From assembly GCA_049840935.1 (NCBI GenBank), contig JASGJA010000017.1:124001-188000 (forward strand): a stretch of DNA of 64,000 nucleotides, read 5' to 3'. This document shows positions 44,391 to 53,743 of the stretch, one piece after another. How positions within the stretch are numbered: the first letter of the stretch is position 1; every line of letters starts with the position of its first letter. The stretch is from Mesorhizobium_G sp049840935 (GTDB lineage Bacteria; Pseudomonadota; Alphaproteobacteria; Rhizobiales; Rhizobiaceae). The notes under the pieces are model-generated. The model ran no database searches and was not told where the DNA came from. It saw only the letters and a list, made by a program, of their open reading frames with translations. Made by a program: the position numbers and the translations under genes.

Positions 44391-45278
44391 TCAAGCCGCC
44401 TTCTTGCCTTCCAGATCCCGGAACATGGAATAGGCTTGCTGCGGTCGTTCACCACGATGCACGACGGCTGCGAGCGATTGGAGCATCGCTTTGGGATCGG
44501 ACGATTGGAACACGTTGCGTCCCATATCGACGCCTGCCGCACCCTGATCTATCGCCATGTAAGCCATTTCAAGCGCCTCGCGTTCCGGCAACTTTTTGCC
44601 GCCAGCAATCACGATGGGAACAGGGCATCCAAGTGCGATGCGCTCAAAACCTTCATCGACATAGTAGGATTTCACGAACTGCGCACCCAGTTCGGCGGCA
44701 ATACGCGTTGCAAGACCGAAATAGCGCGCATCGCGTACCATATCCTTGCCCACACCGGTAACGGCCATTGTTGGAATGCCGTAGCGCGTTCCGATATCGA
44801 TCAGCTTCACGACATTGCTGATTGATTTGTGCTCGTATTCCGCGCCGATATAGACCTGTGCGGCCATCGCGACCGCGCCAATCCGAATTGCGTCATCAAT
44901 ATCGACCGCGACCAATTCATTTGAAAGCTCGGTCAGAATTGAATTGCCGCCGCTACAACGCAGCACCACAGGCTTATTGACCTCCGGCGCAATCGTTGTT
45001 CGCAACGCGCCCCGCGTACACATCAACACGTCCGCATGCTCGGCGAGCGGCGCGATGGTAAGATCAATGCGTTCAAGGCCGGTGGTCGGCCCCTGGAAAT
45101 AGCCGTGATCGAAGGCAAGCATTACCGTCTTGCCGCTTTGCGGGTTGAAAATGCGGGAAAGCCGCGCCTTCATGCCCCAATCATAATTTGCTCCGCCCTT
45201 CACATAGAAGCGGCTCGTGTCAGCAGGCTGGTCCTTGCCCCAATCCTTGCCGTCCTTGATGTCGTCCAGATCTGCCAT
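44391..45278 (-). CDS. LsrF-like class I aldolase/thiolase
   Basis: 295 residues, strongly LsrF-like from its first residues (MADLDDIKDGKDWG). LMLAFDHGYFQGPTTGLERI-type segment near residue 55, YIGAEYEHKSISNVVKLID near 140, MAVTGVGKDMVRD near 168, and the Schiff-base region FVKSYYVDEGFERI near 195. In E. coli LsrF cleaves phosphorylated autoinducer-2. Here there is no lsrACDBK set but DhaK/DhaL kinases and an SDR, so the substrate is more likely a phosphorylated ketose; this is inference. Confidence 0.88.
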   Translation of the reverse strand: MADLDDIKDGKDWGKDQPADTSRFYVKGGANYDWGMKARLSRIFNPQSGKTVMLAFDHGYFQGPTTGLERIDLTIAPLAEHADVLMCTRGALRTTIAPEVNKPVVLRCSGGNSILTELSNELVAVDIDDAIRIGAVAMAAQVYIGAEYEHKSISNVVKLIDIGTRYGIPTMAVTGVGKDMVRDARYFGLATRIAAELGAQFVKSYYVDEGFERIALGCPVPIVIAGGKKLPEREALEMAYMAIDQGAAGVDMGRNVFQSSDPKAMLQSLAAVVHRGERPQQAYSMFRDLEGKKAA

Positions 45279-45308
45279 GAAAGCCTCCTCTTTGCGAACT
45301 GATGCTGA

Positions 45309-45938
45309 TCAGCCCGCCGTTATGTAGTCGCGCATCGCGACCAGAATGATTGAAGCGGAAATTGCACCGGGATCGGGATGTCCAACGCTGCGCTCGCCGA
45401 GCGAACGTGCTTTGCCAGTCGTGGCAACCATTGCTTTGGTCGCTTCAACCCCCGCCAACGCGCCTTCTGCGGCTGCACCCACCGTCTTATCAAGCCCCGC
45501 GCCAGCGGCCTTGCGCGCTGCTCTCGCTGCTGGCGCCGCTGCGTCGATGATCGTCTTTTGGCCCTCGACCACGCCGCCGCGCTTGAGCATCGCCTCTACC
45601 GCCTTGTCGAGAAACTCCGCAAAGCTCGCGTCGTCGATCTCGTCCTTGCCCGAATAGGCTCGCGCACCGGAGCGAAACAGCGTCCCGAATATGGCACCCG
45701 CCGCCCCACCGGTTTCGGATAAAACCGCCATGCCGACCGCCTTGTGGGCATCCTCGATGGAGCTTTGCTCCTCATCGAGCGCCGTAAGCGCGGCTTCAAA
45801 CCCGCGCCGCATCCCGACGCCGTGATCGCCGTCGCCAATGGCTAGATCCGCGTCGGTTAGCACATCTGTATTGTCGATCACACTTTGCGCCACTGCGCGC
45901 AGCATCGATATCGTCTGAGGTAGATTAAGACGATCCAT
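45309..45938 (-). CDS. dhaL: Dihydroxyacetone kinase-type subunit DhaL
   Basis: ADP/ATP-binding subunit of a Dha-type kinase, 209 residues. Nucleotide/Mg motif DADLAIGDGDHGVGMRRGFE near residue 30, SETGGAAGAIFGTLFRSGA near 75, and GKARSLGERSVGHPDPGA near the end, all conserved. It lies 3 bp after dhaK. Without a local DhaM the pair may use ATP directly or another phospho-donor; similar DhaKL pairs elsewhere phosphorylate four-carbon ketoses such as erythrulose. Confidence 0.92.
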   Translation of the reverse strand: MDRLNLPQTISMLRAVAQSVIDNTDVLTDADLAIGDGDHGVGMRRGFEAALTALDEEQSSIEDAHKAVGMAVLSETGGAAGAIFGTLFRSGARAYSGKDEIDDASFAEFLDKAVEAMLKRGGVVEGQKTIIDAAAPAARAARKAAGAGLDKTVGAAAEGALAGVEATKAMVATTGKARSLGERSVGHPDPGAISASIILVAMRDYITAG

Positions 45939-45941
45939 GAC

Positions 45942-46949
45942 CTACATCCGCGAATAGCCGACCGACTCGCATGGCAGGTCGAGATAGTGCTTCAACTCAT
46001 CATCCAGCCGCAGGAGCGTCACCGAGAATCCCGCCATTTCCTGCACCGTAAGCCATGTGCCCACGTCGGTGCGGTAAACGCTGATGCCTTCACGCTCCAG
46101 AATCTGTCGAATGCGCCGATTGACGATCAGCATTTCCATCATCGTCGTAGCGCCCAGATTGTTTATAAGCAGCGCGACCTCATCGCCCCGCTTGAAAGGC
46201 AGATCAGAAAGGATCTTATCCATGAGCTGATCGGCAATTTCGTCAGCAGTCGAAAGCTTCTGCCGCGCAACGCCCGCCTCGCCATGCGCGCCCATGCCAA
46301 CTTCAATTTCGTCGTCTGCGAGTTCGAAAGTCGGCTTGCCTGTTTCCGGAATCGAACCCGCCGAAACCGCAACGCCAATCGAACGCACATTCGCGACCGC
46401 CTTGCGTGCGATACGCTCAACCTCGTCCAGACTATCGAGTTCCGAAGCTGCACCACCCGCGATTTTTATCATGAGGAGATCGCCGGCAACACCGCGCCTA
46501 TCCTGCATTCGCTCCGGCGGCGCAGCTGCCACATCATCACACACACGCACGGTACGCACGTCGATGCCGTCTTCTTCCAGCATCTCGGACGCCATGTCGA
46601 AATTCATGTTGTCTCCGGCATAATTGCCGTAGAGAAACAGAATACCCTTGCCGCGATGAACCGCCTTTGCCGCTTCATAGATTATGTCTGGCGAAGGGGC
46701 AGCGAATACCTGCCCGCAAGCTGCACCGTCGCCCATATTCTTGCCGACAAAGCCATGAAACAAAGGCTCGTGCCCCGAACCGCCACCGATCAGAAGCGCC
46801 ACTTTGCTATCAGGCAAATCGGTACGAACAATCGCGTTATGCTTGGGCAATTTGCGCACCCGCCCGTCATTGGCGAACACCAGCCCGTCGATCATTTCGG
46901 CGACGACTTTCTTGGGATCGTTCAGAACTTTCTTGGCTGCTTTAGCCAT
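45942..46949 (-). CDS. dhaK: Dihydroxyacetone kinase-type subunit DhaK
   Basis: Substrate-binding kinase subunit, 335 residues from ATG 46949 (GGAGGAG upstream). Conserved parts: VALLIGGGSGHEPLFHGFVG near residue 50, LYGNYAGDNMNFDMA near 103, the histidine that binds the ketose in EVGMGAHGEAG near 218, and LLINNLGATTMMEM near 257. Followed closely by dhaL. Its start overlaps the upstream small membrane protein gene by 8 bp. Confidence 0.93.
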   Translation of the reverse strand: MAKAAKKVLNDPKKVVAEMIDGLVFANDGRVRKLPKHNAIVRTDLPDSKVALLIGGGSGHEPLFHGFVGKNMGDGAACGQVFAAPSPDIIYEAAKAVHRGKGILFLYGNYAGDNMNFDMASEMLEEDGIDVRTVRVCDDVAAAPPERMQDRRGVAGDLLMIKIAGGAASELDSLDEVERIARKAVANVRSIGVAVSAGSIPETGKPTFELADDEIEVGMGAHGEAGVARQKLSTADEIADQLMDKILSDLPFKRGDEVALLINNLGATTMMEMLIVNRRIRQILEREGISVYRTDVGTWLTVQEMAGFSVTLLRLDDELKHYLDLPCESVGYSRM

Positions 46950-47145
46950 TCGAATCTCCTCCTTCGGCTTTTGGCTTTTCCGGCACGTGATCGAGCACCA
47001 TGAAGATGATGACGCCCGCGAGAAGAACTGGAAAGCCCAGCACGAACAGTTCATGCGTGAATGGCTGGCAAAGCATGACGAAGCCAGCGAGAATGAGCGT
47101 CGTCGCGTATCGGTAGAACCATTTGAGTGTGAGATAAGCGCCCAT
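46942..47145 (-). CDS. Small two-helix membrane protein in the polyol operon
   Basis: 67 residues from ATG 47145 (TGATG overlap with the upstream ATPase gene). Two hydrophobic segments, about residues 13-28 and 33-52 (LFVLGFPVLLAGVIIFMVLD), then a charged tail KPKAEGGDSNG. Its 3' end overlaps the dhaK start. Small hypothetical membrane proteins occur in Glp-type glycerol ABC operons; function unknown. Confidence 0.7.
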   Translation of the reverse strand: MGAYLTLKWFYRYATTLILAGFVMLCQPFTHELFVLGFPVLLAGVIIFMVLDHVPEKPKAEGGDSNG

Positions 47146-48246
47146 CAACGGCCCTCCCCCATCTGCGAAATCCGCTGCCCGCTTGAGGTATCAAACAGGA
47201 AGCTGGCTTCTGCGGGCAAGCGGAACCCGACCTTGTCGTTTTGCTTCAGATCGAGACTGACCGGGATCACCTTCCGAAACGAGCCCGCAGGCGTGTCAAT
47301 CTGTACAGCCCTGTCGAAACCGCGATTGTCCACCGCATACACGGTGCCCACATTCGCTCCGAGGGCGTCCGGCGCAACGATTTCGATATCTTCCGGCCAT
47401 GCGCCAAGCGTGACATCGCTTTGTCCCGCAGCGAGTTTGCCGAAGGCTTCAATCGCGAGACTTCTGGCTCCCGTCCTTCAAGCGAACCGCGCCCGCCTGC
47501 ACCACGGCTGAAAGAAACGCCATCGACGGGCTGCCGACCAGCTTGCCAACGGTAATGTTTGCGGGCCGCTCGAATATTTCCTCTATCTTTCCAGCCTGCT
47601 GCAACACACCGCCGTCGATAATACCGATGCGATCCGCAATGGCGATTGCACCGTGATAATCGTGGGTCGCGTAGAACATCGTCGAATGCTGCTGTCGGTA
47701 GATCTGCCGCAGTTCTGCACGCAGCCCCTCGCGCAGTTTCAAGTCGAGCGCTGAAAGCGGCTCGTCCAGCAGGAACATGCGCGGTCGCCGCACCAGCGCG
47801 CGAGCGATAGCTACGCGCTGTCTTTCGCCGCCGGAAAGCGTTTCGACATTTCGGTCCAGCAGATGCGAGATGCGCAGCAGTTCAGCCGTGCGTCCAACCC
47901 GCGCGCTGATTTCCTGCTCCGCTTCGCGGAATGCGGGCGAACGCAGCGCAAAGGCGATGTTGTCGCGCACATTCAGAACCGGCAGCAGGTTGAAGCCCTC
48001 AAACACGATGGACAGGTCGCGGCTGGCAGGCTCAACGCGAGTAACCTCCGTGCCGGATAGAAAAACCTTGCCCGCATCCAGCCCGATCAAACCCGCCGAA
48101 GCCAGCAAGGTCGAACTTTTACCTGCACCCGTCGGTCCGAGCAGCGAGAAGATTTCATTCTCCTGCACCTCAAGATCGAGCCCGCGCAGCGCCTGCTTCC
48201 CGGCATAATTCTTCTTCAATCCTTCGAGGCGAAGCATAGCGGTCAT
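47145..48246 (-). pseudogene. Glp-type sugar/polyol ABC ATP-binding protein, frameshifted
   Basis: One of two ATPases (GlpS/GlpT-like). From ATG 48246: Walker A GPTGAGKSS near residue 37, signature LSGGERQRVAIARALV near 137, Walker B MFLLDEPLSALD near 157, H-loop FYATHDYHGA. The frame breaks after AVRLKDGSQ at 47462-47463 (one extra base). The other frame continues SLAIEAFGKLAAGQSDVTLG and EDIEIVAPDALGANVGTVYA, the TOBE region, to TGA 47145. Repaired length is about 366 residues. The ATPase domain itself is upstream of the break. Confidence 0.87.
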
Positions 48247-49328
48247 TGCTCCGCACCTCCGGTCACGCGGCGACCCGTCTCGGCATCAAAGAACAACAGA
48301 CCTTCGCGCTCGAAATGAATCCGTCCAGGTGCATTCCGCGACGAACGATGATCGACACCCTGACAGATCGCATCGCCAATACGGAACGCGAAGAAGCGTT
48401 CGCGGCCCACCGTGAAAACATCATCTACTGGAATATCGAACCCCGGTTTATTTTCATCGACAAGATGCACGTTGAGCGGACGCACGCCGAGCTTAAGTGG
48501 CCGTTCGCTGGCAATCGCCCATTGCGGAACATCATCGCCCTGCACTGTCAGCGTCGCGTCTGTATCTCCCAGCCGCAACCCATCCCGGACCGGTTTCAGG
48601 TCGATCAAGTTCATGCTTGGGGAACCGATGAATTGCCCGGCAAAAATTTCCACCGGCTCAAAGAACATCTTGTTCGGCTCACTGACCTGAACAATCTTGC
48701 TGTGATTTATCAGCACGATCCGGTCTGCCAACGACATGGCTTCCCGCTGATCATGCGTCACATAAATCGTCGTCACGCCAAGCTGCCGTTGCAGATGGCC
48801 AAGTTCCCAGCGCATTTCCTCGCGAAACTGCTCGTCGATGGCCGAAAGCGGCTCATCCAGCAGCAGCACGGCAGGGTCGCGGATCAGCGCGCGCGCCAAC
48901 GCCACCTTCTGCCGAGCACCCGGCGGCAGCGCTGAGGGATAACGCTTCAGCTCATCGTGAAGCTTGAAAATACCCGTCACCCAATCCAGCTTTCGCGCAA
49001 TTTCCGCAGCCGGAACGCCCCGCGCTTTCAATGGGAATACAATGTTCTCCTTGATTGTAAGATGCGGATAGAGCGATACGAACTGAAACACCATCGCGAT
49101 GTTGCGCTCGCTCGCAGACATTTCATTCACACGCTTTCCGTCAAACAACACATCGCCAGACGTGGCTTTTGTCAGACCAGCAATGCAGCGCAGCGTCGTG
49201 GTCTTGCCGCAGCCGGAAGGACCAAGATAAACGACGAACTCGCCGTTCTTTACCTTGAGGCTCACATCGTCGACGGCCTTGAACGCGCCGAACTCAATAG
49301 AGAGGTTTTTAAGTTCGATTTCGGCCAT
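48243..49328 (-). CDS. Glp-type sugar/polyol ABC ATP-binding protein
   Basis: Second ATPase, 361 residues from ATG 49328. Walker A GPSGCGKTTT near residue 36, Q-loop VFQFVSLYPHLTI near 80, signature region reads LPPGARQKVALARAL instead of LSGGQ, Walker B LLLDEPLSAID near 157, H-loop YVTHDQREAM near 190, TOBE domain in the last 120 residues. The altered signature is characteristic of this paired-ATPase class by inference. A pair of distinct ATPases plus two permeases matches the GlpSTPQV glycerol importer layout. Confidence 0.92.
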   Translation of the reverse strand: MAEIELKNLSIEFGAFKAVDDVSLKVKNGEFVVYLGPSGCGKTTTLRCIAGLTKATSGDVLFDGKRVNEMSASERNIAMVFQFVSLYPHLTIKENIVFPLKARGVPAAEIARKLDWVTGIFKLHDELKRYPSALPPGARQKVALARALIRDPAVLLLDEPLSAIDEQFREEMRWELGHLQRQLGVTTIYVTHDQREAMSLADRIVLINHSKIVQVSEPNKMFFEPVEIFAGQFIGSPSMNLIDLKPVRDGLRLGDTDATLTVQGDDVPQWAIASERPLKLGVRPLNVHLVDENKPGFDIPVDDVFTVGRERFFAFRIGDAICQGVDHRSSRNAPGRIHFEREGLLFFDAETGRRVTGGAEQ

Positions 49329-49329
49329 C

Positions 49330-50247
49330 TCAATACCTCTGGCTGAGCGTGTTGAGATGACGCACGAGGATCATCGAAAGTCCTATAATGATGACGAGAA
49401 GGATCACCGCCAGCGCGGACGCCTCTCCCGTATAGAAATAGCTGAAGGCTGTTTTCGCCACAGAGAACGATACCGTTTCCGTGCTCGAGCCCGGACCGCC
49501 ACCAGTCAGCGCCACAAACAAATCATACTGCTTGAAGCTGTCTATCAGGCGCAGGATAAGCGCGATGAACAGCACCGGCGCAGACATGGGCAATGTGATG
49601 CGGAAGAACTTGTAGGCCGGGCTTGCACCATCCACTTCCGCAGCCTCGTAGATCGTTTCGGGAATGCCGCGAAACGCCGCCGTTGCCAGCAAAATGATGA
49701 ACGGCGTCCACATCCATGTGTCTGCAGCCGCAGCGGCCCACAGCGCTGCATTGGTCTGTCCAAGCCAATCGATCTTTGGCAGACCAACGAAAGACAGCAG
49801 GAAGTTCACAATGCCCCATTCGGAATTGAGCATATAGCGCCAAAGAAAACCGACCACGATTGGCGACAGCATCATTGGCATCATCAGCAAGGTGAACACC
49901 ACATCCCGGCCCCGGAAATTTTTCTGCAACTGGTAGCCGACGAAAATGCCGATCAGCATTTGCAACGCCACGCAGATGAACACGAACTTGCCGGTAAAGA
50001 CGAAGCGCTCCCACAACTCAGGATCAGACAACAGAAAACGATAATTGTTGAGCCCTACAGGCTTCATCGTCGCCTGCCGCAGAGCAGAGAAATTGAAGAA
50101 GGAATAATAGACCAGCGAGACGAACGGATAGGCGACCATAAACAGCAGGATCGCAAGTGATGGCGACAGGAAGCCGAATATCATGAGGCGTCCAGAGGAC
50201 TGCTGTTTAAGCTCCATTTGACGGGCAGCGTGAGACATATCCGCCAT
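49330..50247 (-). CDS. Sugar/polyol ABC transporter permease (MalF-type)
   Basis: 305 residues from ATG 50247 (GGGGAGGAG upstream); the frame is open further but those starts would lie inside the preceding permease. Six helices starting at LMIFGFLSPSLAILLFMVAY. EAA loop near residue 205: IYEAAEVDGASPAYKFFRIT. C-terminal helix AVILLVIIIGLSMILVRHL. Two bases separate it from the preceding permease gene and one from the ATPase gene. Confidence 0.93.
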   Translation of the reverse strand: MADMSHAARQMELKQQSSGRLMIFGFLSPSLAILLFMVAYPFVSLVYYSFFNFSALRQATMKPVGLNNYRFLLSDPELWERFVFTGKFVFICVALQMLIGIFVGYQLQKNFRGRDVVFTLLMMPMMLSPIVVGFLWRYMLNSEWGIVNFLLSFVGLPKIDWLGQTNAALWAAAAADTWMWTPFIILLATAAFRGIPETIYEAAEVDGASPAYKFFRITLPMSAPVLFIALILRLIDSFKQYDLFVALTGGGPGSSTETVSFSVAKTAFSYFYTGEASALAVILLVIIIGLSMILVRHLNTLSQRY

Positions 50248-50249
50248 GA

Positions 50250-51122
50250 CTATCTCCTCCCCAGCACGCCGAAAGTCATACCCATCAGCAGGTGCTTTCG
50301 GATCAGGTAGAAGAACACCAGCACGGGAATGATGAGCACCACGCCCGCCGCGCAGATCTGCGTCCATTCGAGGCCCGTTGCGCCCGACGCAGCAGAAATC
50401 TTGACCGGCAGGGTCTTGGCCTGCGTGGTCGTAAGGATCGAGGAAAATGCGAACTCGTTCCACGCAAAGATGAAGCAGAAACCGGCCGTCGCCGCGATGC
50501 CGCCTTTGACCATCGGCAGCACAAGCCGGGTAAAGGCGTACATGCGCGTATAGCCATTGACGAGCGCAATTTGTTCGACTTCCTTCGGCACGCCGTCGAA
50601 GAAGCCTTTCATGATCCAGGTTGCAAGACCGACATTAGCAAAGATGGATACGAGGATCAGCCCGAAACGCGTATCAGCCAGTCCAAGGCGCGCGAACATG
50701 AGGTGATAGAACACCAGCACCGCGACGGGCGGCAACATACGCGTGGAGAGGACGAAAAACATGAAATCGCCCTTTCCAATAAAGTTGAAGCGCGAGCACA
50801 CATAACCCGCGAGCGTACCGAACAGCACAGCAAGCGACGTGCCGCTCACCGATACGATGATGCTGTTGATAAGCGAGTCGAACACCCCGACAGACGAAGC
50901 GCTATCGCGTGCAGACCCCACCCCAAAAACGCTCTCATACCCGCTGAAGTTCGGTGTGAAAAAAAGCTTGGGAGGCATGGAGAACAGGTCAAGCCTGCTC
51001 TTGAATGAAGACAGGACCAGCCAGAACACCGGGCCGACATTATAGAGCGTATAGACTGCCAGCAGGCCAAAAATCAGCCAGCGACCGGCAAGGTCGAACG
51101 CAGATGTTCTCGAAGGACTCAT
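50250..51122 (-). CDS. Sugar/polyol ABC transporter permease (MalG-type)
   Basis: 290 residues from ATG 51122 (a TTG 21 bp earlier is in frame). Six helices, first LAGRWLIFGLLAVYTLYNVG. EAA-type loop near residue 195 reads EQIALVNGYTRMYAFTRLVL. C-terminus ends RKHLLMGMTFGVLGRR, typical of MalG-type permeases. It lies 75 bp after the binding-protein gene. Confidence 0.92.
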   Translation of the reverse strand: MSPSRTSAFDLAGRWLIFGLLAVYTLYNVGPVFWLVLSSFKSRLDLFSMPPKLFFTPNFSGYESVFGVGSARDSASSVGVFDSLINSIIVSVSGTSLAVLFGTLAGYVCSRFNFIGKGDFMFFVLSTRMLPPVAVLVFYHLMFARLGLADTRFGLILVSIFANVGLATWIMKGFFDGVPKEVEQIALVNGYTRMYAFTRLVLPMVKGGIAATAGFCFIFAWNEFAFSSILTTTQAKTLPVKISAASGATGLEWTQICAAGVVLIIPVLVFFYLIRKHLLMGMTFGVLGRR

Positions 51123-51196
51123 GCGTGGGCCTGTCAGGATCAAATTTACAAAAGGGGATGTGACCGGCCAAACAGCCGGTCACATGCTTATTGAGG

Positions 51197-52603
51197 TCAG
51201 TTGACCGGAACGACCTGATCCTGCCCAACAGGCGAGATTTCCTGGTCCGGCACTTCCGGTGTCTTTTCGCTGCGCTTGATTTCATAACCAGCGCGCTCAA
51301 GCGTGCGCTCGTTCTTTTCTGCAGCGTCAGAAAGAGCTTGTTGAACCGTCTTGGTGCCTGCCGCTGCCGCAGAAACTTCCTGCTGCAGCTCATCCAGCAG
51401 CACCGGATATTCCGGCAGATGCCAATAGTCGTTCAGGTAGGCCAAAGCTTCCGAGAACTGATGGTTATAGGAGTTCAGGTTCTGCCAGTCCGGACTGTCC
51501 AGAACTGCCTTGAGACCAGTCTGGCAAACCGCTGCATAGCGCTTCTGTTGTTCCGGCTGGAAATACCACTCCATGAACTTTGTCAGCTCGGGCAGCTTCT
51601 TGGAATATTTGTTGATGCCCATGCCTTGCCCGCCAACCGAGAACTGGCGGCGGAACTTTCCATCCCGTCCAGTCGCGCCGGGAAGAACACCGAAAGCGAT
51701 CTTGTCGGCAAACTTCGATACTTTCGGATCGGCGTTCGACCCGTTGAAGTAGAACCACTGCATGGCCATTGCGACCTGACCCTGCTGGATCGCGGTGTTC
51801 ACTTCATCGAAGCCCCAGTTAGTCGAGCCGGGCGGACCATATTTGAACATGTCAACATAGGCTTGCACGCCGTCAACCGACGCAGGTGAATCCAGATAAC
51901 CCTTCACCTCGAAGGTCTTTGGATTGTAAAGCTCTCCACCGAATGACCAGAGGAAAGAGTTGGAGGCAGTCGTCGCGAAGTCATAGTCGCGACCGCCCAT
52001 CTGCGCCCAGCCATAGAGGCCCTGATCGGGACGGGTGAAAAACTCGGCCACTTCCTTGGCTTCCTGGTAGGTCTGCGGAACGGCAAGTTCGCGGCCATAT
52101 TTCGCCTTGAACGCTTCCTTTTCCTTCGGGTCTTCGAACAAGTCCTTACGGTAGGTCAGGCCATAGGCATCCTGATTGGCCGGGAGGCCATAATATTCAC
52201 CCGAACCGTCGGGATATTCGCCATATCGCGAAAGCGATGCGGCGGGGAAAATGTCTGCCTTGAGGTAGTCTGACTTTGCAAAAATGTCGTTGATCTTGAC
52301 GGCATGTTCGGCGAACTCCGCCGTGGATTGGCTATCCCACATTGCAAAGTCGAATGCGTCGCCCTTAATCGCGAATTCCGATGCAATCTTGTCGTGCCAT
52401 TGCGGCCCATAAGGAACGAGAGCCGGAACAATTTTCACAGTCTTGTCCGGGTAATCCTTTGCGATTTCCACCAGCGCGTCGGCGCAAGTGCCGGCGTGCC
52501 AAACAAATGTAAGCGTCGTATCTGCATTTGCCGCAGAGGCGGCAGCGGTCGCACACAGAGCGAGCGAAGACGCCGCGAGACGCATGCGCGTTCTCATGTT
52601 CAT
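51197..52603 (-). CDS. Sugar/polyol ABC substrate-binding protein (GlpV-like)
   Basis: Extracytoplasmic binding protein, 468 residues from ATG 52603 (GGAGG 7 bp upstream; a second ATG two codons later). Signal peptide RMRLAASSLALCATAAASAA. Family 1 binding-protein features: LVPYGPQWHDKIASEFAIKG, GLPANQDAYGLTYRKDLFED, and GGQGMGINKYSKKLPELTKF. First gene of the polyol operon and divergent from the DeoR regulator. Its ligand is unknown; glycerol, a tetritol or pentitol are candidates from context. Confidence 0.9.
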   Translation of the reverse strand: MNMRTRMRLAASSLALCATAAASAANADTTLTFVWHAGTCADALVEIAKDYPDKTVKIVPALVPYGPQWHDKIASEFAIKGDAFDFAMWDSQSTAEFAEHAVKINDIFAKSDYLKADIFPAASLSRYGEYPDGSGEYYGLPANQDAYGLTYRKDLFEDPKEKEAFKAKYGRELAVPQTYQEAKEVAEFFTRPDQGLYGWAQMGGRDYDFATTASNSFLWSFGGELYNPKTFEVKGYLDSPASVDGVQAYVDMFKYGPPGSTNWGFDEVNTAIQQGQVAMAMQWFYFNGSNADPKVSKFADKIAFGVLPGATGRDGKFRRQFSVGGQGMGINKYSKKLPELTKFMEWYFQPEQQKRYAAVCQTGLKAVLDSPDWQNLNSYNHQFSEALAYLNDYWHLPEYPVLLDELQQEVSAAAAGTKTVQQALSDAAEKNERTLERAGYEIKRSEKTPEVPDQEISPVGQDQVVPVN

Positions 52604-52931
52604 GGGGTTCCTCCAGATGGTTTCCGGGCGTCGGCCACCGAACCTCCCGGCCCTCCGCCACAGGATTAAGACCATATTTCTGCGCGTTAAATTTATCAAG
52701 AAAAAAGTTATTACTATCGAAATTTTGTGAAATCCAAGAATTCTCATATTTTTGCGTGCGCCGCACAAAATTTAACAACATATTGATAAATAACGAACTT
52801 ATGGATCATTCTGCCCAAATTTGTTCTTACTTCGCATATTGCTGAGATTAACATACCGCGCCGCAGCACATCAAAATGAGATGTAAATAACATTTTTCTT
52901 TCATCCCGCTTGGAAAATGTTAAGAACGGGC
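52604..52931. promoter_or_regulatory. Divergent promoter region of the polyol operon and DeoR gene
   Basis: About 330 bp, strongly AT-rich from 52680 to 52910. It contains TAACGAAC at 52791-52798 and TTGTTC at 52821-52826, which resemble half-sites of GlpR-type DeoR operators. Two A/T-rich -10-like stretches are present but cannot be assigned. Autoregulation and operon repression by the adjacent DeoR protein are inferred. Confidence 0.45.
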
Positions 52932-53720
52932 ATGGATGAAATCTCTGCCTCAAACAATGCTTCGAAGTCGGAACGCCGCCGTTCTCAGATCATGCGCCTG
53001 CTGATGGAGGGTGGATCGACGCTCATCAAGGATCTGGCTGAAAAGCTGGATGTGAGCCTGATGACCATTCACCGCGATCTAAATGACCTGCAGGAACAGG
53101 GTCTGGTCAGGCGCGTGCGGGGCTCGGTGTCGGCTGAAAAGACAATGCTGTTTGAGAGCAGCTATCTTTATCGCACGCGCCAGCACGTTCACGACAAGCA
53201 GAAACTGGCGCGCGCCGCGATTGCTCATATCGAGCCCGGAAACGCAATCGTATGGGACGACAGTTCGACGACCTATCATGTCTGCGACTTCATCGGGGAA
53301 GTCACCCCCGTAACGATCATCACCAATTCGTTGCCCGTCATGGAACGGCTGCGCGCGCAGCCGGATGTGGACCTGATCGGTCTCGGCGGGCGCTATCACC
53401 GTGTCTATAACGGCTTCTTCGGAATGGCCTGCGAACGCGCAATTCGCTCGTTTCATGTCGATGTGGCGCTCATGTCGACCACCACGATACAGGGGCTTTC
53501 CCTCTACACCCAAGATGAGAATGTTGTGCGCGCCAAGCAGGCCATGATGGCAATAGCGCGAAAGAAGATCCTGCTCGTGGATTCGAGCAAATTCCATTTC
53601 ACCGCGTTGATGCATGTCGCCGAACTCACCGATTTCGACGCCGTGCTTTTAACGGGTGATGTCGATCCCGACGTTCTGCAACGCATGCAGGAAGCCGGCG
53701 TCAAATTACAAATCGTATGA
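52932..53720 (+). CDS. DeoR-family transcriptional regulator
   Basis: About 262 residues from ATG 52932; ATG 52917 is an in-frame alternative and neither has a strong ribosome site. N-terminal DeoR HTH near residues 15-70: RRSQIMRLLMEGGSTLIKDL and SLMTIHRDLNDLQEQGLVRR. C-terminal DeoRC sensor with AIVWDDSSTTYHVCDFI, VTIITNSLPVMERL and ILLVDSSKFHFTAL. DeoR regulators of this type bind sugar phosphates. Divergent from the polyol operon and 23 bp before the second aldolase, so it most likely controls both. Confidence 0.9.
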   Translation: MDEISASNNASKSERRRSQIMRLLMEGGSTLIKDLAEKLDVSLMTIHRDLNDLQEQGLVRRVRGSVSAEKTMLFESSYLYRTRQHVHDKQKLARAAIAHIEPGNAIVWDDSSTTYHVCDFIGEVTPVTIITNSLPVMERLRAQPDVDLIGLGGRYHRVYNGFFGMACERAIRSFHVDVALMSTTTIQGLSLYTQDENVVRAKQAMMAIARKKILLVDSSKFHFTALMHVAELTDFDAVLLTGDVDPDVLQRMQEAGVKLQIV

Positions 53721-53743
53721 ATTAAGATCGCGGAGAAGCACCC

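Noticed and set aside
44391..45278. Autoinducer-2 processing (lsr) locus.
   Set aside because: Only the LsrF-like gene is present; there is no lsrK, lsrR or lsrACDB, and DhaKL plus a Glp-type importer fit a polyol pathway better.
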